Counted from the first letter of the stretch, positions 27,822-42,400 are shown. The stretch is DNA of 64,000 bases from Rhynchonema sp. JSB1_4 (GCA_030248065.1 JASAMV010008866.1:1-64000); one strand, 5' to 3'. A program made the numbers and translations. The notes: a model not told the origin generated them from the sequence alone.

Positions 27822-30800
27822 ATGTCCGCTGCAGTGAACAATGTCAACGTTGAAAATGGCGGGGCTGTTGAGGTGACACCTGGAACATCGAACGTGCACG
27901 ATGCTGGTCGGTTTGATCACTGAGAGCCGTAATTAAACATTTGGTAGTATATCGCACTGACGACTATCTGATCCACCACTGTTCATAATGCACAGCCCGT
28001 TCCAGACACGAACTCAAAAGACGACGCGGAGCTGGACGCAATGGAGGAGGAGGAGCATTTCGCCAAGGTCATCGCCGTCTTCAAGAACTACGGGCATCAC
28101 GCACTTCGTGATCTGAAGCGGGACATGTTGATCTACATGGAGTTGCCTGAACGACAAAGGCGAATGCTCTATCCGTCCTATCCCAAGCATTTGGCGCAGG
28201 TCAAACTGTTGGTCAGGGAAAATCACAAGTGCGTGTACATTCATATTTGGGTAAATCTGAAATGTTTTGCTGTGGGAATAAAGGAAGGTTGTGGGCTCTG
28301 GACTCTGCTGTCTGGCTTCCTTTCTGTGTAAAATTAGAAATCCTTCAAGCCAGCGCAAATGACTTCCATGGCCTTCTGTTGCCATGTCTTGTGGGTGATT
28401 TTTCAAAAACATTCGCAAGTGATGAATGGGCAGTATCATCGACTACCACTATCGCTGGGTTATTTGATGCAACTTATTTACAATGTTTTCAATGTGTGTG
28501 ATATCAGCAAATGTTTTGAAGCCCCTCTGTGCAACGAGGTATTTTCAGAATAGTGATGTAAACATTAATCGCGAAAAAAAACAAACGACTTCAACATGCA
28601 GACTGCTGCAATTCATGCTGACGGGCATTGGCCAAATGTTCGAAAACAGCAGTCACGCACTAGATGAACAAAATGTTGATGACTCGATTGCTGTGTCGGA
28701 GTTCCAGATGGAAAAACTGCAAAGCTCATTGCGGCAGATTGTCAGAGATTGGTCGGCCGACGGTGAGCATAAGATCATTTTCCCTTCCCGATCTTTTGTG
28801 AAAGGAGTGTATAGCAGTCTTTTATTTAGTTTTTTAGAAATGTTAGCAATTTTTATAATAATAGAGTAGTCTAAAGCTGCAATGCATCCGGGTCCTCATC
28901 AGTCATGAGATGCACCGCGAACAATTTGATCTGTGTGGCTCAGGTCGGGTCGTGACTCGGGTCCTAGTAACGCGACCTGTTGCATCACATTCCGAGGTTG
29001 CGTCACTGATTTTGACCAGCGGAAGCTGGGCAATAAAAATGTTTTGTGCCTGATCGGAAATTTGAATTCAGCGGGATCAGCAAATCTGCGAAATATTCTC
29101 AGCAAAAACCAAAAAATTATATAGTGAACACAGGTCCGATACGGATGGTTGACCAGTTTAATACCGGTATCATGTCAATACGGCAGGTGCAATCGAACGC
29201 GAGCAGTGCTACAGTCCGATCATCAGCGAGATCGACCACCGTTTCAGTCAAGTGGCCGATCGCAGTGCCGTTCGCATCCTTGTGCCAGGGGCCGGGCTGA
29301 GTCGACTGGCCTGGCAGTTTGCCAAGTCCGGCTACGCGTGTCAGGGCAATGAGTTCTCGCTGCACATGTTGTTCATATCGAACTTTATACTGAATCGGTG
29401 CAAACAGGTTCGTGTTTAAAATTGCTTTTGAAAATATAGAACTGCAGCTGATGCAAATGTTGCTATTTTTCTTGGAGCACGCGCAAGTGCAAATGTTTTC
29501 ATTTTCATTCTTGCAGCTCTTGATTAGATCAAAGATTAATTGATCAAAAAACGCCCCGAAAAAAACCAAATTATAGTGCAGTTAAATCCTGGTGTGCGCC
29601 ATGCAGGGTGGTACTTAGTGAGCCACTTTTTCGTCAACACATGGGGGAAATTCAACCCCCATCCCACCAAGTTCATCTATCTATCGTCAAAACTCCCAAA
29701 ATTCCAACTTTTTACTCCTAAAACCACTAAAAACAACATATTTTCACGAATTGGGACCTTCATTTTTATCAACCTCAGATTTTTGACCAACGTCATCTGT
29801 TAATATCTATCGTAAACTCCCTGGCTAAGTACTGCACTTGCGCCATGTACAGGGTGACCAAGACAGGAACTCGTTGTCCACGTTGGGCGAGTGGTTAGCA
29901 CATCACTCGAACGCTAAACATCCATCAACTGATATGCGGCTAATGTCAAACCACTAGCTCAACGCAGAGAATGTGTTCTCCAAAAGGATTGCGTTCTATC
30001 TTGGTCACCTTGTACAAACAAAACAACTGTGTAATAAAATGAGCTGAACAGCTCCGTCATACCCAAATTTTCAGGTGAACTCGTTCACAATTTACCCTCA
30101 TTTGCACCAACGTTCCAACAGCAAATGCTACGCCGACCAGTTGAAGCCGATTCAGTTCCCCGATGTTGATCCCACTGATCTGCCCATAGTTGGTATTGTG
30201 ATGTTCATATTTCTGACTCTTTCCATTGTCGGCCGTGTTTCACGATGCTAGTTGAGTCGCTGATGGTTGCACCCTGATCACTCTGACCTATACTTGCGTA
30301 TTTTTCCGCAAAATATATTTTTGGAAAAAAACCGTTTTTTTCCGGAAAAAACCGTTTTTTTCCAAATATTTTTTCCAGTACTTAAGGATACCCATGGTCC
30401 AAAAACGCCTATTTTGGAGAAAATTTTGTCGGGAAATGGCCTGAAACAGGCTAAAAATGCACTTGGAGATTAAAAAGTGCTCATTTTGAACTGTTTAGCA
30501 CCGATTTACATTGGTTTTGACAACATCCTTTCGCAACCTTTGAAAATATTTCGGAAATTGGGAAAAAAACCGTTTTTTTTTTTCAAAAGTTGCCACTTGG
30601 AAAAATTTCCGGAAAAATAAAAACGTATTTTTCCGGGCCTCGGAAAAAAACGGTTTTTTCGGTTTTTTTCGGAAAAAAAACCGTTTTTTTTTCGGCCCGC
30701 AAGTATACTCTGACCTTTATAATTCAGGACCCGCAACGTTTCTCAATGGCAGCGGGCGAGTTCCTGGAGGTGTACGATACGTCAGAGAATGCCAACTCAT

Positions 30801-33554
30801 GGGACGCAATCACCACGGTGTTCTTTATCGACACTGCGCACAACATTATCGATTATTTGGAGTGTCTCTATCGCATACTGAAACCGGGCGGCGTTTGGAT
30901 CAATCTCGGCCCGTTGTTGTACCATTTTGCTGATATGCCCAATGAAGACTCGATTGAACTGCCCTATGAAGAGGTGTGAGAGAGTATAGTCTGTGGCTTT
31001 TTGTTTTTCGTCACTGTATTTTGATCGCCAAAAATAATGCCCGGCGTGCCCTTAGTTGACGAAAAAAAAAAAAAAAAAAAGGGTACCATTGGGGGGGACC
31101 CCCCACCCCCCAGCCCAGCACTGCCTGGAATATAGATGGACTCAGTTTGGGGAGGGGGGAGATTTTTCGGGGCAGGTAGGGTACATACAAGTTTTTTCGG
31201 GTACTTTTTTATGTGCTATAAAGTACATACATGTATATCGCGCGCAGCGCGCAATTTTTTGCACTTGTAAGAGTTTTCAGCCGAAATTTGGGCATTTTTT
31301 ACCAAAAAAACGGGCATTTTGAGGGAAAAAATCGGGGCGGGTGGGGTACCAACCAAACCAGAGTGGGGCGGGTAGGGGGTAGTGTACCAGGTCTGGGCGG
31401 GCGGGTAGGGCACCATTGGGGGACCCCACTACCCCCAGCCACAGCACTGCCCCCCAGGCCCCAGGAACTACACTGAGTGGAATATGATGCACATGATACA
31501 CGCTAAAGGGATCGTGGAGGTGTGCCCCACCACCCCTGCGCTTAAAGTTTCTGCTGGCAAAAGCACACTCATGACGCGTGTGGTGTTGGCCGGGGTCGAT
31601 CAACACACTGCAGCGGGGGTGACAGTGTGCGTCAACCGTAACATGCGTAAAAATGCGTTTTTCAACATTGAAGTTTTCCAGAAATTTAGGGGGGTTGCCG
31701 AGTTTTCAAAAAAATTTGGTACATATATTACATATATTAGGTACATATATTAAAATAATATATGTATTAACTCCCAAAATAATATATGTAACAAATTACA
31801 TATATTACATATATTTGTGAATGTCTGTTGACAACACACTTTGCTTTTTGCTTTTGTCAGAGAGCAAAAGCAAAAAGTTGTGCAGCGCGCACAAGCAGCA
31901 AACATTAGCGTGTTCCAGACATAGTTTTTTTAGACACTTTTTAGGTGCAATTTGCACCTAAAAAATCAGAATTGCACCTAAAAATTCAGGATTAGGTGCA
32001 AGGTTGCACCTAAAATTTTGGGCCCTTATTTGCTTAATTTAGCATTTATACAGCATCTTTTAAGGTTGGAAAGCTTAGAAACAAAAAAATGCGCTGCGCG
32101 GCTTTTCATTCCTTCCAATAAATTCCATCGAAGCATTTGGTCGACATCGACAAAAAATATTGATCTGATTGATTGATTTCGTACACAGTTAGTACCTGGT
32201 GTGCTGGTGATAAGATTCAAAACAAATACATGCTGTACTAGGATCAGTGTAGTTCCTGGTCCGGCGAGGCGGTTAGTGAACCTACCCACTTTGTCGGTGC
32301 GGCGGTTAGTGTACCTCCCTGTGGGGAGAAGGAGGGGGGAAGACCAAAATTCAGGAAAAAGTCCTTCTTTGAGGTAAAAAATTTGACCTATTTTTGCCCT
32401 TTTTTGGAAAAAATTCTCCATAAATAGGGTATTTTGGTGACTTTTGACAACATTGACCTGAAAATTACCCATTTTAGGCCTAAAATGCCCATCTTGGGCT
32501 AAAAATTCCTATTTTAGGCAAAAATTGCGGCGGTTAGTGTACCTGGTGCGGCGGTTAGTGTACTAGTGTACCTTGGTCGCGGCGGTTAGTGTACCTTAGG
32601 AGGGGACCCCCTCCCCCCAGGAACTACACTGACTAGAACTAGAGCAGAGCATGACAACAGTATTAGATACCCACACAGTAAATGAACAGCGAAAGTAATT
32701 GATTCGTACGTGACCCCCAATGTGGATATGGTGACATGAAAATTTTACTGTTTCGTTTTCTTCTCAATCGGTTCTCAATAATGAAACTAGTACAAAATGT
32801 GCTACAAAATGTTGAACTTTCCCTGAAAAGTTTGCTTTTGCTAAAGAAAAAGGCATTCATTGCGTTACAACTTTATTGAACTTCTAAAAGCACGCAAATA
32901 GCATTGAACACACAACCTGGCAAAAAACCTAAAATTGGCGTTTTTTGTCCAAAATAGGGGTTGCACCTACTTTGGCCAGCTTGCACCTAAAAATTGGGGG
33001 GTTGCACCTAAGTTGCACCTAGTGAATTTTGAAAAAAAACCCTGGTTCCAGACCTGTGTAATTTTTGATTTTCGGGTTTGTGCAGCCTGGTTTTGGGCGT
33101 AAAAAGTCATGATGACTTTTTGCTTTTTTTCAAGTTTTTGGTTTTTGCTTTTGCTCTCTGACGAAAGCAAAAAGCAAAAAGTCAACTTTTTGCTTTTGCT
33201 CTCTGACAAAAGCAAAAAGCAAAAAGTGTGTGGTAAACTTTTTGCTTTTTGCTTTTGTCAGAGAGCGGCCTAAAGGTCGCAAACGCTCGTTCCCCCCGAC
33301 CAAATGAAACTCATTCCAACTCAGACATCATCGGGGCTGTTCATAGGCCGACTACTATCCACCAGTTAGTTTCATTTCAGATCCGTCGTTTGATCGAGCA
33401 GATCGGCTTTCGCATCGAAACCGAAAAACTCGACGTGTCAACCAGCTATACACAGAATCGCAGCTCGATGCTGCAGTACGAATATAAATCTGTGTATTTG
33501 GTTTGTGTCAAACCGGAGACCGAAGTGGCTGCTGCCGGCAGTGGGGATAAATGA
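27822..33554 (+). CDS. CARNMT1: Carnosine N-methyltransferase
   Basis: Seven exons: 27822-27906, 27996-28228, 28602-28762, 29187-29407, 30075-30188, 30728-30973 and 33381-33554 (TGA). The start ATG gives [14 protein letters not shown]. Family blocks follow in order: [30 protein letters not shown]; the SAM-binding [16 protein letters not shown] with [73 protein letters not shown]; and [10 protein letters not shown] near the C-terminus. All catalytic-domain landmarks of the family are present. The enzyme transfers a methyl group from S-adenosylmethionine to a histidine imidazole, making anserine from carnosine in vertebrates. Two introns carry repeats: a MITE in intron 5 and a 2.4 kb mosaic in intron 6. 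The exon 1/2 junction (donor GTCGG) is the least certain. Confidence 0.95.
30290..30707. mobile_element. MITE copy 2 (TIR ATACTTGCG, perfect 9-bp target duplication)
   Basis: This is the inverted counterpart of the element at 10190-10594: ATACTTGCGTATTTTTCCGC at the left and GCCCGCAAGTATA at the right, with the shared core TACATTGGTTTTGACAACAT. It is bracketed by an exact 9-bp direct repeat CTCTGACCT (30281-30289 and 30708-30716). The insertion lies only about 20 bases upstream of the acceptor of CARNMT1 exon 6. Confidence 0.9.
30974..33380. repeat. CARNMT1 intron 6: mosaic of nested simple and dispersed repeats
   Basis: The intron has several blocks: a poly(A) tract at 31061-31080; G-rich units ending in CCCCAGCCC (31085-31450); TACATATATTA units (31717-31820); and a mirror-symmetric TTTTTGCTTTTGTCAGAGAGC word at about 31840-31885 and 33105-33270. 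A family of TTGCACCTAAAA words occurs at 31940-32020 and 32960-33030. GCGGTTAGTGTACCT is repeated at 32269, 32301, 32528, 32551 and 32583. CAGGAACTACACTGA appears at about 31461 and 32617. No open frame of note; I read it as layered insertions. Confidence 0.65.
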
Positions 33555-33825
33555 GATAATGGAATCTGCTGCATTGATTTTAGGGGTTTCTGTCTGTTTT
33601 ATGTTATGTTGTATAGTTTGTTATTGCGCTTTGGACCAGCCGGTGATAAAAACAAAACTAAGAATGATGTGATGCCTAGTTCTGTTTTGTTTTGCTGCAA
33701 AACACGTTCGGCTTGCGGGGCACTGTTGTTGATAGTGCTTATTTCTGTGTTTGCTTTGAATTTCACGATAGTTTGGAAGAAAAACTATCAATTGTAAAGT
33801 TGTTCCACGACAATTAACGGGAAAA

Positions 33826-35680
33826 ATGCTACAATGCGGCAATCTCAACTCGGCGCATCTGCCTGTGCTCATCGGCATCATGTGTGCCATCACGTTTGGT
33901 GCAACGTTCGTTTCATTTTTTGTTTTTTAATCTCCGTTGTAGCTCCGCTAAAATGTTTGTTCCATGTTGTGTTCCTTGCGGCATCAAAGTTGGAATTTCT
34001 ACGTTGTCGTTGTTATCATGCCCATCACCAACTGTTCCCATCTGATTGATGTCACCCACAGTGGTGGTTGCAGCTACGTGATGGCTGTGTACCGTGGTGA
34101 TGTGGACGCAGTGCTGCCCTACATCAGTGACACCGCCATTGATCGACCAGAGAGTTGTATATTCGCGCAGATGCTCAATGCTGTCGCGTTCTTGTGTGAG
34201 TTCGGGGCTGCATTGTAATCAGGTTACTCTCTTTGACAAGATCTTGAGAATGAGTGACGGAATTCGTCAGGGACTGTCACTCTGGCACTGCAAAATATTT
34301 CAGTTCGTGCGTGCGTGTCACGAATGCATAAATTGCGTTTATCAATGTCCTTTTTTCTAGCAAATTCAAAGCAACAAACCAATCCAAACATTGTCCAGGT
34401 CTGTTGGTGATGTACCTGCGTTATCGTATGGTGCACGAATTGACACGCGATTCTGATTGGTTGATTGAGCGTGTCAACACTGGCTCAATGCTGATTGGCT
34501 GTGCATCCGTGTTCGGACTCACGATCGTTGCAAACTTTCAGGTATATGTTAGTGAGGTTTGGTTCGTTATTACAATTCGTTTCAACCACAGTGATCGGGT
34601 TGAATGTTGGTGGACTATACCGATCAACTGAATGTGACGGCCTGTCTTGACCAGACCGATTGATGTGATCGGGCCACGCACACAGATCTCATCCATTCAT
34701 CAAGTTTGCTATCTCTCTCTGAATATACACTGCTCCATCAAACTTTTTCCCAATTCTTCCAAAGAAAAGTTTTTTCACGGTAGCATCCTTTGCAGGTCTC
34801 AGCCGTGTTCGTTGTACATATCAGTGGTGCCCTGTTGCACTTTTCCTGCGCTGTCATCTACGGCTGTATGCACGCGTGGCTCACATGCCGCATGTGCCCG
34901 TTGTATAATGGGTACAGGATATGTGTGGTCAGATGCAGTTTGGCTGTTGCAGCACTGGTGCTGTTTGTTTGCTGTGAGTTTCAATTTGTTTGAACGAATG
35001 AAAGAAGTAACACATAGTGCTTGGTGCTGTCTTTCTGGTTATCATGTCCATTACGTGTTCCCTTGTTAGCTAAACAAAGTTCTCAGCTTTCAGCCACAAT
35101 ATTCGGTTGTATCGCGTCTGTCACGTATCACCATCGCTTCTTGGCCGAAGCAAATTTGCCCGCTGATGATTGGAACGCACCTGTGAGTTTGTGCAGGCTC
35201 TTGTGGTGTAAGACCACAATTCATTGAAGTCGAACTCGAATTAAAGGGACATAATAAAAATCAATCGCACAAATAACACCATGTCAATAGCTGGCAGGGA
35301 ACGTCTCGGAATGTCTCGGATCATTCGTCGCTTACAAAACACCACAAGGGAGTCTCAATGAAAACTACAACAGCGAAAAAATGCAGTTTGATGTACATAA
35401 ATGTGAATCGGTTGCTATTTCACAAGTCTGATCTACCACCATATCCGTGATCACGGAAACGTGATTGCAGGGTTACCGTATGCACACCCTGAGTGCCATC
35501 TGCGAGTGGCTGTTGGCGATCACCAACGTTGCATTCCTGATGTCGTACAGTCGTGATTTCGAGAAGCTGCGCTCTGAAGTGCACGTGCAGGCACTGGTGC
35601 AGCACATGGACGACAGACCGGTGGATGTGACGGGACACAGTGCCACCTTGATACATCATGCACTCGTGGACGAATCTTGA
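33826..35680 (+). CDS. DRAM: DRAM-family (FRAG1/DRAM/Sfk1) multi-pass lysosomal membrane protein
   Basis: Six exons join in phase: 33826-33905, 34062-34195, 34399-34541, 34796-34973, 35094-35182 and 35471-35680 (TGA). Hallmarks: a hydrophobic first segment (HLPVLIGIMCAITF); YVMAVYRGDVDAVLPYISDT followed by PESCIFAQMLN (DRAM has PxLPYISDTG...PExCxF); LLVMYLRYRMVHEL; MLIGCASVFGLTIVANFQ; VSAVFVVHISGALLHF; and the C-terminal ICEWLLAITNVAFLMSYSRDFEK. About six membrane spans are expected and visible. DRAM1/2 promote autophagy and lysosomal function in vertebrates; the exact paralogue cannot be assigned. The intron 1 acceptor is preceded by the 15-mer TGTTATCATGCCCAT. Confidence 0.92.
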
Positions 35681-36402
35681 TAATGTTCTCAGTTTCGTCA
35701 TCAGTTAATCTGATATTTTGGTATCAATACATCTCGTGAACAAACTGTAGGCCCGGCCTGTGCATAATTGATGTCAGTCACAGTGTCTCAGTACCCATGT
35801 GTAATCTCAATATTGCTCCCATGATTTCTCAATTTACATTTCTCGATGGTGCCACTGTTGTATAAACGGTTCTACCCTGTTGATGTATTCAATATTTCGG
35901 TTGTTGTTGCCAATTCATAAGATTCTCAGTCACCAGTTGCGTGTCGGCTTCTTGCGTTGCGGTGGCACAGTTTCAATTCCTTCCTCCACCCTGCGTTCAA
36001 TACCCAGTTGTGGCTTCTGTCAACTGTGGTTGCCTAGCAAAAAGTGGGCGGAGTTTGTGTCACATACGTCACCCGTGCACATCAATGCGTGCGCGTGCAG
36101 GGTTATTCATACCACATGCGCACTGCGCTTGTGTTTTGCATGTCTGCTGTTACTAGTCTAGTGTCACAACTCACAAAGCCCCCAACTATAGGTAGGACCA
36201 AGCGCAAGTCTTGCATGAGGCTTTGGATTATTTTCATGTGCGGATTATAATGTTCGCATACACCTGTCCCCTATTGTGCACTGCTATTCGTTCTCATTAG
36301 TGTGTGAACTTTTTTCAGCCATAGCCGCAGTTAATAAGCCGCTCAGCGAACTAAAACAGCTAATGAACTGATAATTAGCATCATATTCGATCGTCCGACG
36401 GC
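35681..36402. other. Intergenic interval upstream of the nephrin-like gene
   Basis: Short frames only, none with splice or family support. It presumably carries the DRAM 3' UTR and the promoter of the adhesion gene. Confidence 0.5.
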
Positions 36403-39400
36403 ATGGATGAGCCCTGCACCAGTCGGCTATCACATGCTGATGGTCAGCATGGTGAGCCACACATCATCAGTGGAACCGGAACGGAACCTGCACCCAGTTC
36501 CGGTGCCATCTCCAGCCACAGTGCTGCGACAACAGTGATCTCTGCGCCATATAAATCAGCATCGCCAAATCGAGGCAGGAGAAAAGCCAAATTATCATCG
36601 CATAATAGGACTTATGCCGGTTCACGCCGTCCAACGGCGAAATCAAGCCTGATGTTCAACCTGGTCGCTATACTTTGCCTCATGCGTAAGTTGCTGTTTT
36701 CTTTTGAGTTTTATTTGCAGATTTCTTATCTCGGTCTGGTCTGGTTCCGTATTGCCGCATCGTTGCATGAGAACATGATGTATCAATTAGTAGGTTGGTC
36801 CCACAATCTTCACATTGCATCTTTCTACCCTCAGGGTGCAATCCTGGTGATCACAACTGTGAAAAATATGTCATACGGTGCACCTGACTTTTGAGTGTTT
36901 GCCTACTTGCACACAAAAACGTTTGCTGTCGCCCCAAGCGGTCCCGTAGTCCCTAAATAATTCATAAGAACTTCAGTGCGCATCCACAATGTTTGATTAA
37001 TTGCCATTTTCTTTCAAGTGGTCTGGTCTCCAGCTGAGCAGTACATAAGCAACGGACTTGTTCTCTGGCTTTTGGCTTGGGTCTGAGTGAACCCGCTGTG
37101 AGTGAGAAAGTGAGAAAATATGGGCACATACATACCCGTTGTGTTTATAAAAAAAGGTTATGTTGTGGATGTTTTTTGTATATTGTAGGTTCGATTATTT
37201 TTGCGGTTTGTGTGTGTGTGGATTGCTGACAGTTTTCTGCGTGGTTTGTCTCACTAACGGTTACAATAACAAGTGTTCCACCATTATTTTCAATTTGAAT
37301 TGTCGTTCGGTGACACGGAAAGCGAGAATTGTAAAATCTGTGATCGAATGATTTGGTCAACGTTGGGCATTGATTGTCTTCGTGTCTTTACGATAGGCCG
37401 AAGTGGGAGGCTAGGCCTTAAGTCAAGCCATCTATGGTGCGTAGAGTGTGTGCACCGGTGCACCAGGTTCACCAGTACCGAACCCACACCTAACTATGTG
37501 GTTGATATTGCGGTAAATTGATTATTCGATTTTCGGTGAAAGTTTACGTGTGAGCACAACACAGAACGTCACGAAACGCAATTATGAACAACGGTACGAT
37601 AACAGTTCAATCAAATTTGGTTGTCAGGCGAAAAAAGGAGCCTGTTTTGTGTGTATTGGTATACCTTTGCGGTATTGGAACATGATGTCAAATCAATTTC
37701 CAGGGACAATGTGTATGATTTTCATTTTTGTGCGCACATGACGTGGACCATGTAACAGGATTAGCTTCCCCCGGTTGTTTTCTGCTGAACACAACAGTCC
37801 GTTTTTTATGTTTTCTGGCACGGCCTGCTGTGAGAGAATTTTATGGGCGTTTTTTCAAATGTGCAACCATAGTGTGCCAAACCAACCAGCCAGGGCATAC
37901 CATGCGTCGAAATTTCGGTTTTTCGTCCATAGCAGTGTAGTTACATTTTTTCATGAAATCAACTAACGGGGCGCAGTTGTACACCTGCAGACAACACAAT
38001 GGATGTATGTACACATGTGCGCAAACTGAACACGGTTTCATTCCCCTATTGTGTCATGGATTGGAAAACAAACGCCGTGCACTATTGGATGAGAACGGCT
38101 TTTCTTCAGAACCTTTTCATGGGCAAGAAATCGTAGTTTACGATGGGTTTTTCGTGTTTCCTTAATGTTTGCTGCATGCTTCTTGCCTTTGTAAACAAAA
38201 CGCATGTTGCGCTCGTTCAGGGCAAATGTAAATAAACCGGAACAAAAAGCGTTCCAGATAATATAAGCCTTCTAAAAATTTCCCATTACGTTCAAACAAC
38301 ACGGCTCTTTTTATGACAATCTGGTGCAATAAAAGAGTGCAGTACACCAGGAAGAAGGAAGGCCCAATTTAGCGTGTTTTGCAAACATGATTTTGTCTTG
38401 CGGAATTAGTGCTAAGCCATGTACATGCAGGCACGACATACAAGCACATGGTCATGCGCAGTGTTCAACAAGTAACACTCGTGGAACTTGTGCCATTCGG
38501 TAATCACGACAAGGTTGAGGGCCATTTATCTTTGAAGTGAGAACAGGTTATTGGCGTTCGGTCGTTCTTGGAGTTCGCGTTGATTATGTAGTTCAAATTT
38601 TAGTCTTTGGGTTATCCCTCAGGCTATCATTCCAACGTCAGACACCATCCTGCATTGGCTTGGTCTGGCTGTCACCCGAATTGGACCAGTACCCCCAATA
38701 GCGCATGTGCAATGTTGATGTTGTTATGCATGTCTTCGGGTGCTCTGCTACTGCAGACAGCCGCGTGCGTGTAAGAATCAGTCTTGGCCTTGGCTTGGTG
38801 TTTGTCACACGCAGAGTCACTTGGGGCGAACATCTCTGCAGGCGGATGGATATTTGTGCATGTTTGTGATGACGGCACTTTGGTGTGCTTGCAGTGGATC
38901 TTCCTAGGTAATATCTTCGCTGTTAAAGTGAGCGGGCGAATCCAAGTCAGTGATCTCAGACAAAATTGATTGATTCCCACAGCACGCGTGCGCTAGCCAC
39001 TCAACGCCGCGGCTGGTTTGTGCTGCGGGTGGGTGGTGAAAGGGCTAGTTTTGCATAATGCTCGATTTCAATCGCGTATAAATGGGGATTTCGGGCAAAA
39101 ACCGCTTATTGCTCGCTCGTTCAGCAGTACTCTTTTTGCTGGAAAAGCACTTCAGCAAACAGCTGGCTGCTTGTGCGGGTGAACATTCTCAAGCGTGAAT
39201 TTTCGCATTACTACTTTTTATGGAAGTGGTGCTTGGCGGACAAGACTGGAATCTAATGTGCACCTGTATGGGGCCTGGTTTCGTGAGAATATTACCCAGA
39301 ATTCTCTGGTTTTACAACTTGTCGTTATGTGATGTTAGCTTGGCTAGAGCTTGCTTCAATGCGTTTGAGTAAATAGAAATGACATGACAACATTATTGTG

Positions 39401-42400
39401 GAAAGGGTGTGGTCAAGCTGAGTTATAGCAAGCTGGAACTATGTTTGCAGCGATGTACAGTACATTGGTTTTGTTTACCTATTTACCGAACAGCTTACCA
39501 AACAAACAAACACCAAGTCACACTGCATATTGATATGATAACAACGTGGTCTGTCTAATCGTGTGTGTAAGTGTGTCTCTGCCAGTGTAGACCACGTCCG
39601 ATCCAAATTGACGCAACGCTCCATACAAAGTGCATGCTGGAACACAAACATGGGTGTAAGTCTAGTCGAGAAAGAAGAGTTGGGACAACTTTTGCGAAAG
39701 GGAATTTTGGGTCTCATGTTCAATTGACATGGAGATGCTGAACTTTTACAGGTGTGACAGATATGTAGCGCCTTTTTTCAATTTCGACTTAGGTATGCAC
39801 AGAGCAAAACGTGACAGTAATCCGTCATCAATACAATGTTCCCACGTTGTCATACCACACGCCGACCACAGGGTGATGTCAAAAACCGTTTTTAGACCAT
39901 TTCACCATTATTATCAGTCGATTTGTATAGTTTGTGTTCCGTAAAGGTGCGTGGAAGTCTGTCTATTTCGTTGAAATCATAAAATGAACGTATGCCTGAG
40001 TGAGAACACGTTTATAAATAAATAAACATGGCTCCCGTCTGTGGGAACGGGGCAGTTTACGCGATTAACGCCAAAATTCGTACTACAACTGTACGGATTC
40101 ATGTAAAACCACATGTATACCAATTTTAAACTGTTTCATGCGTTTTATAGCGTCGTCGACTTTACGAACCACACAATTGTTGAATTACGTGGATAAATTT
40201 TAGATTTTATCATAATTTCAGGAGATTTCTTCTTGATAGCGTTTGGGCGTGCCAGCTGCGGTGTGTACAATATGTTACTTCAAATACTCCGTTTAAAAAT
40301 ATATTTATGTTGTTTTTATTGCGAGATGTAACATCCCATCCACTTGTGATAGATATCCTATAAATTAGGGAACATGGGTTACAGCTTGACAACATAAAAA
40401 ACAAACATAAAAATTGCCTGGAATTACTTTTCACCAGGCAGGTCACGCCTGGTGGTTCTGAGCAAGGAATTTGAATTGAAAAAATTACAAGAGCTTTTCT
40501 GCCGACTTTGTTTGATGTTTATTATGCAAACAACATTACAAGGTCAATGGCCACACGTGAATGTACAGGCGATTTTGAAATTTTTGGGGTTTTATCCGTC
40601 AAATAATCCAAAAATTGGTGTAAATTTCTGCAAATTAGGATTACAACATCGCACACGCGACCACCCACGACCGGCGATATCATGTAATCAAAATCAACAC
40701 TCTAGTTTCACGCCACTGCACCTTGTGTGCCTTTCTGTGAAACAATTTGATTGTTATAGACCGCTGCCAATTTCGATGCACAAACAAACTAAGTTTTAGC
40801 AGTTCAAGTTCTGTGTCTGGATGACTCGGTTCTGGGGAGTTTGCACTGAAATAAGGACGCTTTATATCACGTGCGCGGACACTATTTTCACGATGCATAA
40901 TTGCGACAGGCCATACGTGTAAGACCTCGGTGAGTCTTCGTGATCGGTCTGATCCTGTCTTGACGTGAATTCTCGTTGAAAAGCAATATTCCTCGCACTT
41001 GTATATGTACAATACTTTGAAACATCACCCTAACTGGATCAGCACTCACGTTTCAAATCCTATGTCAAATGCCTCTGATTGCTTGTCAATTGAATGTGTA
41101 AGATAAAAAATCCAAAGATTGGACCAAACTGATCACCAAGTTTCAAACAGTACCCACCGGCGTTAGTGTCACGCGTTTTGTCACGTTTGAGACACACACA
41201 CGTGCGGATAATGGGAATAGCAGTTGATATTGGATATGCGAAGACTGAAGGCTGGACGGACTTTCATATGAAATAAGACAATTTAGTGCGTGAGCGATTG
41301 ACAGCCGAAATAAAATAAGAAAGTGCCCCCCAAATTGTGTCCCATAAGTGTCAGTTTGTCGTCAAATGTCTTCGGGACGAAGCGTTACCCCAAACATGCA
41401 CACACGCATCTACATAGGTGTATGTAATTTACAACATGGTTCGAGCACTCTCGCAGCAGCACGTGTATGCACAAACCCGATGTTCACTTTCAAATTGCGA
41501 TATGATTTTATATAGCCAAACTCGGCTTCAGACTTACATTATATCATACGAATATCGGATTTGTAAGTCAAGTGCACACCATGGGGGTGTGCGTATGTCT
41601 ATGTGATGTTGCGTCATATCTTGGGAATCCCTGATGGGTCAGCGCAGCTGACTTTCATGTAACAATAGCCAACAAAAGTTGTTCAAAAACCAAAAATCCC
41701 GCGCACAAAACTAGAACGAACCCCGTGGTAGGTGTACATTACGTATTCACAATGTTATTGCGACGAATATTGTGGGCTTGCACAATGTTACGCAATGCAC
41801 CGGAACAAAGCACATCAGATCCCCCAGGTGTTGGACGCTTTTGTGCGCAATACAAACAAGCGCAGAAAGGAATAATATGAAAAGCAAAGCGAGAAGCGTG
41901 TGAAAAACGCATCAACCCGTTTTCTGTTGTGATGCTTATTATTGTATTTTGTTGTTGTTTGCTGTGCTTGAAGGTGTTCCAGGATCAATATAAACCTAAC
42001 AAAGGGGCCTGATTATTCGCAAGCACATGCTGCAATATCTCACCAATCCTTTCTTTGCGTAATCCGGCTAATCGGTGTGAAATCCCCCCAGATTTCAATT
42101 GTGGGCAATTTTCGCTCTCTTTCGTGTTGAATAGGAAATAAAAGGCTCCTGAACAAACTATCCGGTTACAGTTAATGTATAGGTAACATATGTAGATAGG
42201 ATACGAAATGGTCTTTCCAGACACTTGAAACTCTTGTAGTACAAGCCGAGTAAGTGCAGTATTGTCTGTTGTGTCCTAGAGTGCAAGATAAATCCCCACA
42301 CGGCCGTCCAGATGTGGCGAGGGCGTCGGGTTTATGCAACGGACTTGACTGCTTTGTATAGTGAACGGTTTATGTGTTGATTTACTGCCTGTTTTGTACA

